A stretch of DNA of 64,000 nt from an uncultured Sphingomonadaceae bacterium (lineage in GTDB: Bacteria; Pseudomonadota; Alphaproteobacteria; Sphingomonadales; Sphingomonadaceae), in contig CAMLGC010000009.1 of the NCBI GenBank assembly GCA_946479505.1, forward strand, positions 1 through 64,000. The letters run 5' to 3'. The notes below the pieces were generated by a model. That model was given only the letters and a program-made list of their open reading frames with translations. It ran no database searches and was not told where the DNA came from. This document shows positions 25,355 through 34,346 of this stretch, piece after piece; the stretch's first letter is position 1; every line of letters begins with the position of its first letter. A program made the position numbers and the translations under genes.

Positions 25355-25686
25355 GCGGGGCGCGTGCCCCCCGCCCGAACGTGCGAAAGCGCGGAACGCA
25401 GCGAAAGCAGCGGTACGTCCCCCCTGACTTCCCCCATCCCCATCGCCGCGCCTGGCGAGCACGGCGGTTCGGCCGGCAGACATGCCCGCGCGTGCAGATC
25501 AACCGAATCAAAGAGCGGTGAGAAGATGGCACGGACGCGGGGCTGTAGGACAGCAAAAAGAACAACCGCAGAACAGAATACAGCGCACTATTGGCGGATG
25601 CGGCGCCCCCGCGGAAGCGACGGCAGACGTTGACGCTCGCAACTCTGGATTCCCGCCTTCGCGGGAATGCGAGCTTGGAGGAGCGA
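25355..25686. other. 332-base intergenic region between korB and the SDR gene
   Basis: The genes on each side converge. The stretch contains a single palindrome at 25647-25670 and otherwise A-rich, non-coding-looking sequence (for example AAAGAGCGGTGAGAAGATGG near 25510). Short open frames run through it but none has a ribosome site plus a recognisable product. I see no further feature. Confidence 0.5.
25647..25670. repeat. Single CCCGCCTTCGCGGG palindrome
   Basis: The core ATTCCCGCCTTCGCGGGAAT forms a stem-loop just beyond the 3' end of the SDR gene. Near-identical copies lie at 28441-28466 and 35736-35757. Confidence 0.75.
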
Positions 25687-26400
25687 TCAGCCGTCGATGC
25701 GCTCGAAATGGCCCGTCTCGAACCCCGCCGTGACGAGATCGGCGATACGCTGGCCGACCACATCGGGAGATTTGAGCGTTGCCGGGTCTTCGCCCGGGAA
25801 GGCGCGCTCTCGCATCCTGGTGCGGGTGGCACCGGGATCGATGATCGCCGTGCGCACCTTGCTGATGTTCTCGACCTCGTCGCCATAGGCGGCGACGAGG
25901 TTTTCGAACGCGGCCTTCGACGCGCCGTACATTCCCCAGAAGGCGCGGGGGGTGCGCGCGACCGAGGAGGTGATCGCGACGACGCTCGCGCGTTGCGACT
26001 TGCGGAGCATCGGATCGAATGCGCCGAGCAGCGCGGCCTGCGCGCTGACGTTGAGCGTGAGGACCTGCGCCAGCTCGCGCGGATCGAACGCGGGCACGGC
26101 CGCCAGCGACCCCAGGGTGGCGGCGTTCAGGACGAGCGCGTCCAGCGCCTGCCAGCGATCGGCGAGCGCGGTGGCGAGGCGGGCGATGCTGTCGCCTTCG
26201 GCAAGGTCCAACGGAGCGATCGTGGCGCTGCCGCCCGAGGCGAAGATCGCCTCCTCCACCTCTTCGAGATCGGCCGCGGTGCGCGCGGTGAGCACGACAT
26301 GCGCGCCCCTCGCGGCGAGCGCCGTCGCCGTGGCGGCGCCGATCCCGCGGCTGGCGCCGGTGACGAGCGCCAAGCGCCCGGAAAGAGGCTTGTCGTTCAT
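25687..26400 (-). CDS. SDR family NAD(P)-dependent oxidoreductase
   Basis: A 237-residue classical short-chain dehydrogenase. The nucleotide-binding glycine motif is TGASRGIG (about 15-22), NAATLG marks the central beta strand, and the catalytic Ser and Tyr-x3-Lys are ITSS and YGASK. The substrate cannot be deduced. The gene lies 13 bases downstream of purF in the same direction, so it is probably co-transcribed with it. The ending GFETGHFERIDG is seen in homologues adjacent to purF in sphingomonads, judging from memory of such neighbourhoods. Confidence 0.85.
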   Translation of the reverse strand: MNDKPLSGRLALVTGASRGIGAATATALAARGAHVVLTARTAADLEEVEEAIFASGGSATIAPLDLAEGDSIARLATALADRWQALDALVLNAATLGSLAAVPAFDPRELAQVLTLNVSAQAALLGAFDPMLRKSQRASVVAITSSVARTPRAFWGMYGASKAAFENLVAAYGDEVENISKVRTAIIDPGATRTRMRERAFPGEDPATLKSPDVVGQRIADLVTAGFETGHFERIDG

Positions 26401-26413
26401 ACGGTTGCGGTGC

Positions 26414-27874
26414 CTAGTTCACACGCTCGGCGAGCAACGCAAACTGGTCGACGTCGACGACGTCGTCCTGATCGGTGAGCGTCGTCGGGTAATCGCCGGT
26501 GAAGCATGCGTCGCAATGCGACGGGCGGATGTCGGCGCGATGCGTATCGCCCAACGCCTTGTAGAGCCCGTCGATCGAGATGAAGGCGAGGCTGTCCGCC
26601 TGGATGTACTTGGTCATCTCGGCGAGATCCATCCTGGCGGCGAGCAGCTTGGTGCGCTCGGGCGTGTCGACGCCGTAGAAGCACGAATGCCGCGTCGGCG
26701 GGCTCGCGATCCGCATGTGGACCTCGGCCGCGCCCGCCTCGCGCATCATCTGGACGATCTTGAGGCTGGTCGTGCCGCGCACGATCGAATCGTCGATCAG
26801 CACCACCCGCTTGCCCTGAATCAACGCGCGATTGGCGTTGTGCTTGAGCTTCACGCCCAAATGCCGGACCTTGTCGCCCGGCTGGATGAAGGTGCGGCCG
26901 ACATAATGCGAGCGGATGATGCCGAGCTCGAACGGAATGCCCGACTGCTGGGCATAGCCGATCGCCGCAGGCGTCCCCGAATCGGGCACCGGAATGACGA
27001 GATCGGCCTCGACCGGGCTTTCGTCGGCAAGCTGCGCACCGATCGCCTTGCGCACCGAATAGACCGAGCGATCATCGGCGATCGAATCGGGGCGCGAGAA
27101 ATAGACGTATTCGAAGATGCACGGCCGCGGCGCGACCGGCGCGAACGGCCGGATCGAGCGAATTTCGCCACCCTGGACGACGATCAGCTCGCCGGGCTCG
27201 ACGGCACGCTCGAACGTGGCGCCCACGACATCGAGCGCGACCGTTTCGGAAGCGAAGATCACGGCGTCGCCGAGCTTGCCCATCACCAGCGGGCGGATGC
27301 CCAGCGGATCGCGGCAGGCAATCAGGCCTTCGGGCGTCATCGCGATGAGCGAGTAGGCGCCCTCGACGCGCTTGAGCGCATCGATGAACTTGTCGAGCAG
27401 CGTGCGGTAGCTCGAGGTCGCGACGAGGTGGATGATCGTCTCGGTGTCCGAGGTCGACTGGAAGATCGAGCCCGAGCGCACGAGATCGCGCCGCAGCCGC
27501 ATCGCGTTCGAGATGTTGCCGTTGTGCGCGATCGCGAAACCGCCGGTCGCGAGATCGGCATAGAGCGGCTGGACGTTCCTGAGCGCCGTCTCGCCGGTGG
27601 TCGAATAGCGGACATGGCCGACGGCGACGTTGCCGGGAAGCGCCCGGATCACCTCGTCCTTGTCGAAATTGCCGGCAACGTGGCCCATCGCGCGGTGCGT
27701 GTGGAAATGCGCGCCGTCGAAGCTGGTGATCCCCGCGGCTTCCTGCCCCCGGTGCTGCAACGCGTGCAGCCCGAGCGCGACGAGCGCGGCCGCCGAATCG
27801 GCAGCGCCCGAAACCCCGAAAACGCCGCACTCCTCGCGCAGCTTGTCGTCGTCGAACGGATTGGTGGTCAGCAT
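26414..27874 (-). CDS. purF: Amidophosphoribosyltransferase
   Basis: The 486-residue enzyme performs the first committed step of purine synthesis: glutamine plus PRPP gives 5-phosphoribosylamine. A short propeptide (MLTTNPFDDDKLREE) precedes the catalytic N-terminal Cys of CGVFGVSG, implying self-cleavage. The PRPP-binding loop is VVLIDDSIVRGTTS. Extra cysteines in ASPPTRHSCFYG and SHCDACFTGDYP fit the Fe-S-containing type of PurF. ATG at 27872-27874 is chosen because AAGG lies upstream; an in-frame ATG 11 codons earlier lacks a site. The SDR gene follows. Confidence 0.95.
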   Translation of the reverse strand: MLTTNPFDDDKLREECGVFGVSGAADSAAALVALGLHALQHRGQEAAGITSFDGAHFHTHRAMGHVAGNFDKDEVIRALPGNVAVGHVRYSTTGETALRNVQPLYADLATGGFAIAHNGNISNAMRLRRDLVRSGSIFQSTSDTETIIHLVATSSYRTLLDKFIDALKRVEGAYSLIAMTPEGLIACRDPLGIRPLVMGKLGDAVIFASETVALDVVGATFERAVEPGELIVVQGGEIRSIRPFAPVAPRPCIFEYVYFSRPDSIADDRSVYSVRKAIGAQLADESPVEADLVIPVPDSGTPAAIGYAQQSGIPFELGIIRSHYVGRTFIQPGDKVRHLGVKLKHNANRALIQGKRVVLIDDSIVRGTTSLKIVQMMREAGAAEVHMRIASPPTRHSCFYGVDTPERTKLLAARMDLAEMTKYIQADSLAFISIDGLYKALGDTHRADIRPSHCDACFTGDYPTTLTDQDDVVDVDQFALLAERVN

Positions 27875-28015
27875 TGCGGCCCTTGGGGGTTGCTGGTTGG
27901 CCGCCATATAGGGACGCGTTGGCGGTTTGTCGCCCTCTGTCTCGAAAATGTCATGATCGAGCGAACCATCGCGGGGCTGAGCCGTTGAATCCGCGGATTA
28001 TCGAAGGAGGCAATG

Positions 28016-28264
28016 ATGGCCAAGGACCACGGATCGCAGATCAAGGACGACGACACCTACGAGGCGCTGCGCGACGAAGGCGCCTCGAAGGAAAAGGCAG
28101 CGCGGATCGCCAACGCGCAGGCGAACGGATCGGTCGATCATCGCGGGACCGACCTCGAGGATCGCACCAAGGAAGATCTATACGACGAGGCCAAGGAAAT
28201 CGGAATCGAGGGCCGGTCGGAGATGAGCAAGAAGGAACTGATCGACGCGATCCGGGATCATTGA
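28016..28264 (+). CDS. Small Rho_N-domain protein
   Basis: An 82-residue highly charged protein. The N-terminal half (MAKDHGSQIKDDDTYEALRD) is acidic and predicted disordered. The C-terminal 35 residues, TKEDLYDEAKEIGIEGRSEM followed by SKKELIDAIRDH, match the Rho-termination-factor N-terminal (SAP-like) helical domain. Such small proteins are common in alphaproteobacteria and may bind nucleic acid, but the role is unproven. A very strong GAAGGAGG lies just upstream; its spacing favours the second of two adjacent ATG codons. Confidence 0.8.
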   Translation: MAKDHGSQIKDDDTYEALRDEGASKEKAARIANAQANGSVDHRGTDLEDRTKEDLYDEAKEIGIEGRSEMSKKELIDAIRDH

Positions 28265-28440
28265 CGCGCGCGCGGGGCCGATCGAATTTCCGAAGGTTCC
28301 AAGAAAACGACACGAAACGTCACTTCGCTCGATCGAAGCGGCCCATCGGCTCGCCGTAGCAGGTGGCGAACAGGAGGCGCTTTGTTCCGAGCTGTGCATG
28401 TGCTCCGTGGCTGCGAAGGAACCCCGAGGTCAGGAAATCT

Positions 28441-28466
28441 GGATTCCCGCCTTCGCGGGAATGACG
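28441..28466. repeat. CCCGCCTTCGCGGG palindrome
   Basis: GGATTCCCGCCTTCGCGGGA followed by ATGACG, in the 283-base gap between the Rho_N gene and hisI. Same family as 25647-25670. The rest of the gap shows nothing recognisable. Confidence 0.75.
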
Positions 28467-28547
28467 GCGTTTTGGAATGGAGGACGTCCTTCCTAAGCCA
28501 TGTCGCTCTGGCTGTCCCTCGTCTTCAAACCGCGCTAATCCCGCGGC

Positions 28548-28910
28548 ATGGCCGACCACCGCGATACCGGGCTGACGCTCGATCCCAAATTCGACGACTA
28601 TGGCCTCATCACCGCGGTCTGCACCGATCGCGCATCGGGCGACGTGTTGATGGTCGCGCACATGGATGCCGAAGCGCTCGCGGCGACGGTCGCGACGGGG
28701 GAGGCGCATTTCTGGTCGCGCAGCCGCAAGGCGCTGTGGAGGAAGGGCGAGAGCTCGGGGAACGTGCTGCGGGTCGTCGACATCCGCATCGATTGCGATC
28801 AGGATGCGGTGTGGCTGATCGTCGAGCCGGCGGGCGCCGCCTGCCATACCGGCGCGCGGAGCTGCTTCTTTCGCCGGATCGAGGGCGATCGACTGGTGCC
28901 CATCGAATGA
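28548..28910 (+). CDS. hisI: Phosphoribosyl-AMP cyclohydrolase
   Basis: This 120-residue enzyme opens the purine ring of phosphoribosyl-AMP, the third step of histidine synthesis. The family signatures are intact: [17 protein letters not shown], the metal-binding DCDQD segment, and C-terminal [11 protein letters not shown], which supplies the zinc-binding cysteine and histidine residues. It is the stand-alone form, without the HisE pyrophosphohydrolase domain. The stop overlaps the ATG of a lipoprotein gene (ATGA), suggesting coupled translation. Other his genes are not in the window. Confidence 0.94.
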   Translation: MADHRDTGLTLDPKFDDYGLITAVCTDRASGDVLMVAHMDAEALAATVATGEAHFWSRSRKALWRKGESSGNVLRVVDIRIDCDQDAVWLIVEPAGAACHTGARSCFFRRIEGDRLVPIE

Positions 28911-29416
28911 GGGCGGCGGCGCTGATCGGGCTGGCTCTGCTCGGCGGTTGTTCGGACCGGGCGGATCGTGCCGATCCAGCGGCGGCGACGGGCGCGGGGG
29001 CCGAGCTGGAGGCGGCGGCGATTGCCACGGGCGCGATCGCCGATCCGAACAGCACCGATCCGACGGGACTCTATGCACGCGGCAGCGACCAGATGTGTGT
29101 GCTGCCCGCAGCCGAGGATTTCCGGATCGGGATCGATGTCGATTACGGCGACGGACAGCATTGCTCGGCGGCGGGAACGGCGACGCGCGACGGCGAGCGG
29201 CTACACATTCGCCTCGAGGGCGAGGCGACGTGCGCGATCGACGCACGGTTCGAAGGCGATCGGGTGGTGTTTCCGGGCAGGCTGCCCGACGGCTGCGCGG
29301 CCTATTGCACCGGCCGCGCCTCGTTGGCAGGGCTCGAGGTCGACCGGCTGAGCGATTCCGCTTCCGAAGCGCGCGCGATGCCCGACACGCGGGGCCGGCT
29401 GCTGTGTGGCGGGTGA
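28907..29416 (+). CDS. Putative lipoprotein, function unknown
   Basis: The 169-residue protein begins [19 protein letters not shown], a lipoprotein signal with lipidated Cys15. The mature part is acidic and has several cysteines ([31 protein letters not shown]) that could form disulfides in the periplasm. Its glycine- and Asp-rich beta-type pattern resembles small exported proteins seen in sphingomonads, but I do not recognise a family. It overlaps hisI by four bases, so it is expressed with it; no functional link is evident. Confidence 0.7.
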   Translation: MRAAALIGLALLGGCSDRADRADPAAATGAGAELEAAAIATGAIADPNSTDPTGLYARGSDQMCVLPAAEDFRIGIDVDYGDGQHCSAAGTATRDGERLHIRLEGEATCAIDARFEGDRVVFPGRLPDGCAAYCTGRASLAGLEVDRLSDSASEARAMPDTRGRLLCGG

Positions 29417-29427
29417 TTGGCGCAGCT

Positions 29428-29445
29428 TGACGTTCACGTAAACGT
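29428..29445 (+). promoter_or_regulatory. MerR-type operator within the promoter of the MerR/acyl-CoA dehydrogenase genes
   Basis: The palindrome GACGTTCACGTAAACGTC has perfect six-base arms (GACGTT/AACGTC) around CACGTA. It follows directly on a TTGACG -35-like hexamer (29427-29432), so it sits in the spacer where MerR-family regulators bind. The motif resembles those described for LiuR-type regulators of branched-chain and fatty-acid degradation, from memory of that family. Confidence 0.65.
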
Positions 29446-29461
29446 CGCTTAGTTCGAGCAG

Positions 29462-29890
29462 ATGCCGAGCATCGCTGCCTATGCGCCGATCGAGCCGCGG
29501 CCCGATCGGGAGCATTTCTCGATTTCCGATCTCGCCGCCGAATTCAGCGTAACGCCGCGCGCGCTGCGCTTCTACGAGGACGAGGGGCTGATCGCGCCCG
29601 AGCGGCGGGGGATGCAGCGCGTCTATTCGCATCGCGATCGGGCGCGGCTCGCGTGGATTTTGCGAGGCAAGCGGGTCGGGTTCTCGCTGGGCGAAATCCG
29701 CGAGATGATCGATCTCTACGATGTCGGCGAGGGCCGCCGGCTCCAGCGCGACGTGACGATCGCCCGATGCCGGGCGCGGGTGGCGACGCTCGACGCGCAG
29801 AAGCGCGACATCGATGCCTCGATCGCCGAACTGGCCGACTTCATCGCGCTGCTCGAAACCGGCCGCGCGACCGACACCGGGAAGGACTGA
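29462..29890 (+). CDS. MerR family regulator (LiuR-like)
   Basis: This 142-residue regulator has an N-terminal MerR winged HTH (FSISDLAAEFSVTPRALRFY EDEGLIAPE at about 19-45) and a dimerisation coiled coil through residues 85-130. There is no C-terminal metal-binding cysteine set, which argues against a metal sensor. The size, HTH form and the ACGT-rich palindrome in its promoter fit LiuR-like regulators of leucine or fatty-acid catabolism. It is autoregulated by inference, and the acyl-CoA dehydrogenase gene begins one base after its stop codon. The effector is unknown. Confidence 0.8.
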   Translation: MPSIAAYAPIEPRPDREHFSISDLAAEFSVTPRALRFYEDEGLIAPERRGMQRVYSHRDRARLAWILRGKRVGFSLGEIREMIDLYDVGEGRRLQRDVTIARCRARVATLDAQKRDIDASIAELADFIALLETGRATDTGKD

Positions 29891-29891
29891 C

Positions 29892-31694
29892 ATGCCGCAC
29901 TACACCCCGCCGGTGCGCGACACGCGCTTCGTGCTCGATGCTGTCGTGGGGTTGGACCGCCACGCCAACCTGCCGGGCTTCGACAAGGCGACGCCCGACA
30001 TGGTCGAGGCGATCCTCGACGAGGGCGGGCGGTTCGTGGCCGAGCTGCTGTTTCCCCTGAACCAGACGGGCGACGCCGAAGGATGCACGCGGCATGACGA
30101 CGGCAGCGTGACGACGCCCGCCGGGTTCAAGGAGGCCTACGCGCAGTTCGTCGAATCGGGCTGGGGGACGCTTGCCGCGCCCGAGGCGTTCGGCGGGCAG
30201 GCGATGCCGCATGCGGTCGCGACCGCATTTCAGGAATATCTGATCTCGGCCAACATGGCGTTCGCGATGTACCCCGGGCTGACGCACGGGGCGATCGCGG
30301 CGTTGCTCGCCAAGGGATCGCCCGAGCAGCAAAAGATGTACGTGCCCAACATGGTGTCGGGGCGCTGGTCGGGGACGATGAACCTCACCGAGCCGCAATG
30401 CGGGACCGACCTGGGGCTGATCCGCACCAAGGCCGAGCCGCAGGCGGACGGCAGCTACGCGATCACGGGAACCAAGATTTTCATCTCGTCGGGCGAGCAC
30501 GACCTGACCGAGAACATCATCCACCTGGTACTGGCGAAGACGCCGGGGGCGCCCGACAGCTCGAAGGGGATTTCGCTGTTCGTCGTGCCCAAGGTGCTGG
30601 TGAACGACGACGGCAGCCTCGGCGAGCGCAACGCGGTCGTCTGCGGCTCCATTGAGCACAAGATGGGCATCCACGCCAATTCGACCTGCGTGATGAACTA
30701 TGACGGCGCCAAGGGCTGGCTTGTCGGCGACGAGATGAAGGGGCTCGCCGCGATGTTCATCATGATGAACGCGGCGCGGCTCGGCGTGGGATTGCAGGGG
30801 CTGGGCGTTGCCGAGGTGGCGTATCAGAACGCGGTTTCCTACGCCAGGGAGCGGCGGCAGGGGCGGGCGCTCACCGGCCCGAAGGACCCGCAAGAAAAGG
30901 CCGACCCGATCATCGTCCATCCCGACGTGCGACGGATGCTGATGGACGCGAGAGCGATGATCGAGGGGCTGCGCGCGCTGTGTCTGTGGACGGCGCTGCT
31001 GGTCGATCTCGAACATGCCGCCGGGACCGAGGAGGAGCGGCAGGCGGCGGGCGATCTGGTTGGGCTGCTGACGCCGGTCATCAAGGGGTTCGGGACCGAT
31101 GCGGGATACCGGATCGCGACCGACGCGCAGCAGGTGTTCGGCGGGCACGGCTACATCACCGAGACGGGCGTCGAGCAATATGTCCGCGATGCGCGAATCG
31201 CGATGCTCTACGAGGGCACCAACGGGGTGCAGGCGATGGATCTCGTCGGTCGCAAGCTCGGGCAGAATGGCGGGCGCGCGGTGCAGGCGTTCTTCGCGCT
31301 GGTGCAGGAGGAGCTCGCGGCTGCCAAGGGCGACCAGGCGCTGGCCGAGTTGGCGGGCAAGCTCGAAAAGGCGCTGGGTCAGCTTCAGGCGGCGACGATG
31401 TGGTTCCTCGCCAATGCGACGCGCGACCCGAACGAAGCCGGCGCGGGGGCCTATCCGTACATGCACCTGATGGGGCTGGTCGCGCTCGGGCTGATGTGGC
31501 TTCGCATGGCGAAGGCGGCGCACGAGGGACTGGCCGGTGGGAGCGAGGACACCGCGTTCCTCGAGGCGAAGCTGGTGACGGCGCGCTATTTTGCCGATCG
31601 GATGCTGCCGCGGACCGGGGCGCTCCGCCGCGAGATCGAGGGCGGGAGCGCGGCGATGATGGCGCTCAGCCCGGAGCAGTTCGCACGGGGGTGA
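29892..31694 (+). CDS. Acyl-CoA dehydrogenase, long form (600 aa)
   Basis: The 600-residue FAD enzyme belongs to the long acyl-CoA dehydrogenase branch that includes DmdC and AcdA-like proteins. An N-terminal extension, PHYTPPVRDTRFVLDAVVGL, is typical. The core shows MNLTEPQCGTDLGLIRTKA, VFGGHGYITETGVEQYVRDA and the catalytic Glu in ALYEGTNG-type sequence (here MLYEGTNGVQ). A C-terminal extra domain follows from about 470. It introduces a double bond into an acyl-CoA thioester. Located one base behind the MerR gene and therefore under the same control. The specific acyl chain is unknown. Confidence 0.9.
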   Translation: MPHYTPPVRDTRFVLDAVVGLDRHANLPGFDKATPDMVEAILDEGGRFVAELLFPLNQTGDAEGCTRHDDGSVTTPAGFKEAYAQFVESGWGTLAAPEAFGGQAMPHAVATAFQEYLISANMAFAMYPGLTHGAIAALLAKGSPEQQKMYVPNMVSGRWSGTMNLTEPQCGTDLGLIRTKAEPQADGSYAITGTKIFISSGEHDLTENIIHLVLAKTPGAPDSSKGISLFVVPKVLVNDDGSLGERNAVVCGSIEHKMGIHANSTCVMNYDGAKGWLVGDEMKGLAAMFIMMNAARLGVGLQGLGVAEVAYQNAVSYARERRQGRALTGPKDPQEKADPIIVHPDVRRMLMDARAMIEGLRALCLWTALLVDLEHAAGTEEERQAAGDLVGLLTPVIKGFGTDAGYRIATDAQQVFGGHGYITETGVEQYVRDARIAMLYEGTNGVQAMDLVGRKLGQNGGRAVQAFFALVQEELAAAKGDQALAELAGKLEKALGQLQAATMWFLANATRDPNEAGAGAYPYMHLMGLVALGLMWLRMAKAAHEGLAGGSEDTAFLEAKLVTARYFADRMLPRTGALRREIEGGSAAMMALSPEQFARG

Positions 31695-31745
31695 TGTGCA
31701 TTCCATTTCCGGAACGCGAGTGCCACCCAGCAAACACCTACAGCG

Positions 31746-31814
31746 CCTCCCCGGCGAAGGCCGGGGTCCAGTTACGAGCGGCCCGATGCTGGACCCCGGC
31801 CTTCGCTGGGGAGG
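31746..31814. repeat. REPIN of the CCCCGGCGAAGGCCGGGG family
   Basis: Inverted arms CTCCCCGGCGAAGGCCGGGG and CCCCGGCCTTCGCTGGGGAG with a short spacer, 69 bases in all. It fills the gap between the convergent acyl-CoA dehydrogenase and SleB-type genes, where it could act as a bidirectional transcription end. A near-identical unit lies at 33296-33365. Confidence 0.85.
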
Positions 31815-31864
31815 GAGAGCGAGGAGCATGGTCGCGTCTGTTCGTTCGCGATCTCGTCCGGCGA

Positions 31865-33241
31865 TTACCGCTCGCCAGACACCATCGGGATGGCGGGCGG
31901 GGTGATCTTGACCGGCGTCGGCGTGTCCTTGCGGCGGACGCCGGCGAGCGGGACAGGGCCGGGATCGGGCGACGGGCCCGCCATCGGGATCGGCGCGCGC
32001 TCGGGGCTGAGATCGTGGAGGAAGATATCCTCGACCTTTTTGGGACGTGCGGGCACGAGCACCTGGAGCTTCATGCACTGCGACGGATCGGGCCGCTCGA
32101 ACTCGCCGCAATTCCATAGCGCCTTGTCGTAGCCGTGCGCCTTGTCGCGCAGATAGCTGAAGGACATCGCCGCGATCTGGCGCGCGCCGAGCGGGAGCGC
32201 GGCGGGGGTGTCTTCGGGATCGGTCCAGGCCATGAACTTGCAGTATCGCCGGCTGCCGCACGCGCGATCGGCGAGCGTGGGGTAGGTGGCGGGTGCGATG
32301 CTCTCGTCGAGCGTCACCACGAAGCTGTCGGGATCGCCCGCAAGCGGACTCGGCAGCGCCGCGTCGGTGAGCTTTGCGGCGTCGACGCTGCCCGGATCGC
32401 CCATGGCGAGGCCGATTGCGGCGCGGTGCGCGTCGGAGATCGGCGCGAGCGCGGCGATCGCGGGCTCGGTGGGCGAGACGGTGCGGTTGAAGGCGGGCGG
32501 GGTGCCCCACCAACCCGCCCAGCGGAAGAAGAGATGGCTGCCGACCGCAGCGACCTTGTCGAGGCTCGAGCTCCAATAGGGCACCACCCAATCGGTATGG
32601 TAGTGCGTCGAATAGCCGACCTTCTTGTCGACATGGCCGGTGAGTGCCTGTTTTGCGATGTCGCGGGCACGGTCCCACGCCGCATCCGAATAGCGCCGCG
32701 TGAGCGCACCGTCGCAGGTGAAGGTGAACTGGCAGCCGGTATCGCGCTCGGCGCCCTGGAAAACGACGCCGCAGATCGTCTTGGGGAAGGCGGGATGGCG
32801 GACGCGGTTGAGCACGACCTGCGCCACCGCCTGCTCGCCCTTGGCGTCGTCGCCGGCCTCGTAGAGCACGGCTGCCGCGAGGCAATCCACCGCGCGCGCG
32901 CGCTCGGCGTCGGTGATGCCCTTGGGGAGGTGGAACGGCTTTGCGGGCGGATTGGGTTCGGTAGAGAACGGGACCGCGGCGTTTATCAACTGCGCATCCT
33001 GCGTGGTCACGTCGACATAGGCGACGGGCTCGACCGGCGGAAGCTCGGCCGCGGGCACCACGCGCTGGTGCTTGGCGAGCGTCTTGGCAATCTTCGCTGG
33101 CGTCGGCGCGGTGAGCACGATCACCGTCGGCAGCGCGAGCGCGAGCAGGGCGACGAGCGCCAGCACGCCCGCGAGCACGGGGTGCGCGCGCGCGAACGTC
33201 GGGCCGGGCGCGGGACCCGTTGGCTGCGACTCGTCGATCAT
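31865..33241 (-). CDS. SleB-type cell wall hydrolase, membrane anchored
   Basis: The 458-residue protein has a cytosolic N-terminus, one membrane helix (about 22-46, VLAGVLALVALLALALPTVI) and a Hydrolase_2/SleB domain at about 110-230. The catalytic region reads AAAVLYEAGDDAKGEQAVAQ, then VVLNRVRHPAFPKTICGVV, with the conserved Glu in LYEAG. SleB family members are lytic transglycosylases acting on peptidoglycan. The C-terminal 200 residues contain cysteines and a proline-rich tail of unknown role. It lies between two REPINs of the same family. Confidence 0.85.
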   Translation of the reverse strand: MIDESQPTGPAPGPTFARAHPVLAGVLALVALLALALPTVIVLTAPTPAKIAKTLAKHQRVVPAAELPPVEPVAYVDVTTQDAQLINAAVPFSTEPNPPAKPFHLPKGITDAERARAVDCLAAAVLYEAGDDAKGEQAVAQVVLNRVRHPAFPKTICGVVFQGAERDTGCQFTFTCDGALTRRYSDAAWDRARDIAKQALTGHVDKKVGYSTHYHTDWVVPYWSSSLDKVAAVGSHLFFRWAGWWGTPPAFNRTVSPTEPAIAALAPISDAHRAAIGLAMGDPGSVDAAKLTDAALPSPLAGDPDSFVVTLDESIAPATYPTLADRACGSRRYCKFMAWTDPEDTPAALPLGARQIAAMSFSYLRDKAHGYDKALWNCGEFERPDPSQCMKLQVLVPARPKKVEDIFLHDLSPERAPIPMAGPSPDPGPVPLAGVRRKDTPTPVKITPPAIPMVSGER

Positions 33242-33295
33242 GGGCGCGGGCTTCTAATGCGGATTGAAGGCAAAGCGAAACGCATCACTTCAGCC

Positions 33296-33365
33296 GCCTC
33301 CCCGGCGAAGGCCGGGGTCCAGTATCGAGCCGCCCGCAACTGGACCCTGGCCTTCGCCGGGGAGG
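33296..33365. repeat. REPIN of the CCCCGGCGAAGGCCGGGG family
   Basis: Inverted arms CTCCCCGGCGAAGGCCGGGG and CCTGGCCTTCGCCGGGGAGG, 70 bases, in the gap between cysK and the SleB-type gene. It shares about nine of ten bases with the copy at 31746-31814. Confidence 0.85.
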
Positions 33366-33425
33366 CGTGGGAGTTCAGATACGCGAAAAGTAGCCAAAAC
33401 GGTTTGCTCGAACCTGCTCTGTCCG

Positions 33426-34346
33426 TCAGCTCTCCGGAAGGAAATCGGGGACCGAGAGATAGCGCTCGCCGGTGTCGTAGTTGAAGCCGAGGATGCGGCT
33501 GCCTTCGGGCAGGCTCGGCAGCTTCTGACGGATCGCGGCGAGGGTCGCACCCGAGCTGATGCCGACCAGAATGCCTTCCTCGCGGGCAGCGCGCAGCGCC
33601 ATTTCCTTGGCATCGTCGCCTTCGACCTGGATCGTGCCGTCGAGCACCTGGGTGTGGAGGTTCGCCGGAATGAAGCCGGCGGCGAGCCCCTGAATCGAAT
33701 GCGGACCGGGCTTGCCGCCCGAGATCACCGCCGATTGGGTCGGTTCGACCGCATAGACCTTGAGATCGGGCCAGTGCTTCTTGAGCGTCTCGGCGACGCC
33801 GGTGATGTGCCCGCCGGTTCCAACGCCGGTGATGATGATGTCGATCGGCGTATCCCGGAAATCGTCGAGAATCTCATTGGCGGTGGCGGTCGCGTGGACC
33901 TCGACATTGGCGGGGTTCTCGAACTGCTGGGGCATCCAGCCGCCGTCGGTCTCCTCGACGAGCTCGAGCGCGCGTTCGATCGCGCGCTTCATGCCGCCTT
34001 CCTTGGGGGTGAGATCGAATTTGGCGCCGTAGGCGAGCATCAGCCGGCGCCGTTCGAGCGACATGCTCTCGGGCATGACGAGGATGAGCTTGTACCCCTT
34101 GACCGCCGCGACCATCGCGAGGCCGATCCCGGTATTGCCCGAGGTCGGCTCGATGATCGTGCCGCCCGGCTTGAGGCTGCCGTCGCGCTCGGCCGCCTCG
34201 ACCATCGCCAGCGCGATGCGATCCTTGATCGACCCGCCGGGGTTGGAGCGCTCGGACTTGATCCACACCTCGGCGCCCGGGAAGAGCCGCTGGATGCGGA
34301 TGTGCGGCGTGTTGCCGATCGTCTCGAGGATCGTGTTTGCCTTCAT
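33426..34346 (-). CDS. cysK: Cysteine synthase A
   Basis: This 306-residue PLP enzyme makes L-cysteine from O-acetylserine and sulfide. The PLP lysine is K42 in [12 protein letters not shown]. The phosphate/substrate loop is [10 protein letters not shown] (about 66-75), and [10 protein letters not shown] forms the phosphate-binding glycine loop. The C-terminal segment [10 protein letters not shown] is standard. It overlaps the stop of the MFS gene upstream (ATGA), so the two are co-transcribed. The length and sequence are typical of CysK rather than CysM or cystathionine beta-synthase. Confidence 0.95.
   Translation of the reverse strand: MKANTILETIGNTPHIRIQRLFPGAEVWIKSERSNPGGSIKDRIALAMVEAAERDGSLKPGGTIIEPTSGNTGIGLAMVAAVKGYKLILVMPESMSLERRRLMLAYGAKFDLTPKEGGMKRAIERALELVEETDGGWMPQQFENPANVEVHATATANEILDDFRDTPIDIIITGVGTGGHITGVAETLKKHWPDLKVYAVEPTQSAVISGGKPGPHSIQGLAAGFIPANLHTQVLDGTIQVEGDDAKEMALRAAREEGILVGISSGATLAAIRQKLPSLPEGSRILGFNYDTGERYLSVPDFLPES

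Noticed and set aside
31746..33365. Repeats resembling a CRISPR array
   Set aside because: Only two palindromic units, about 1.5 kb apart and separated by a gene; no regular spacing, no short spacers and no cas genes.
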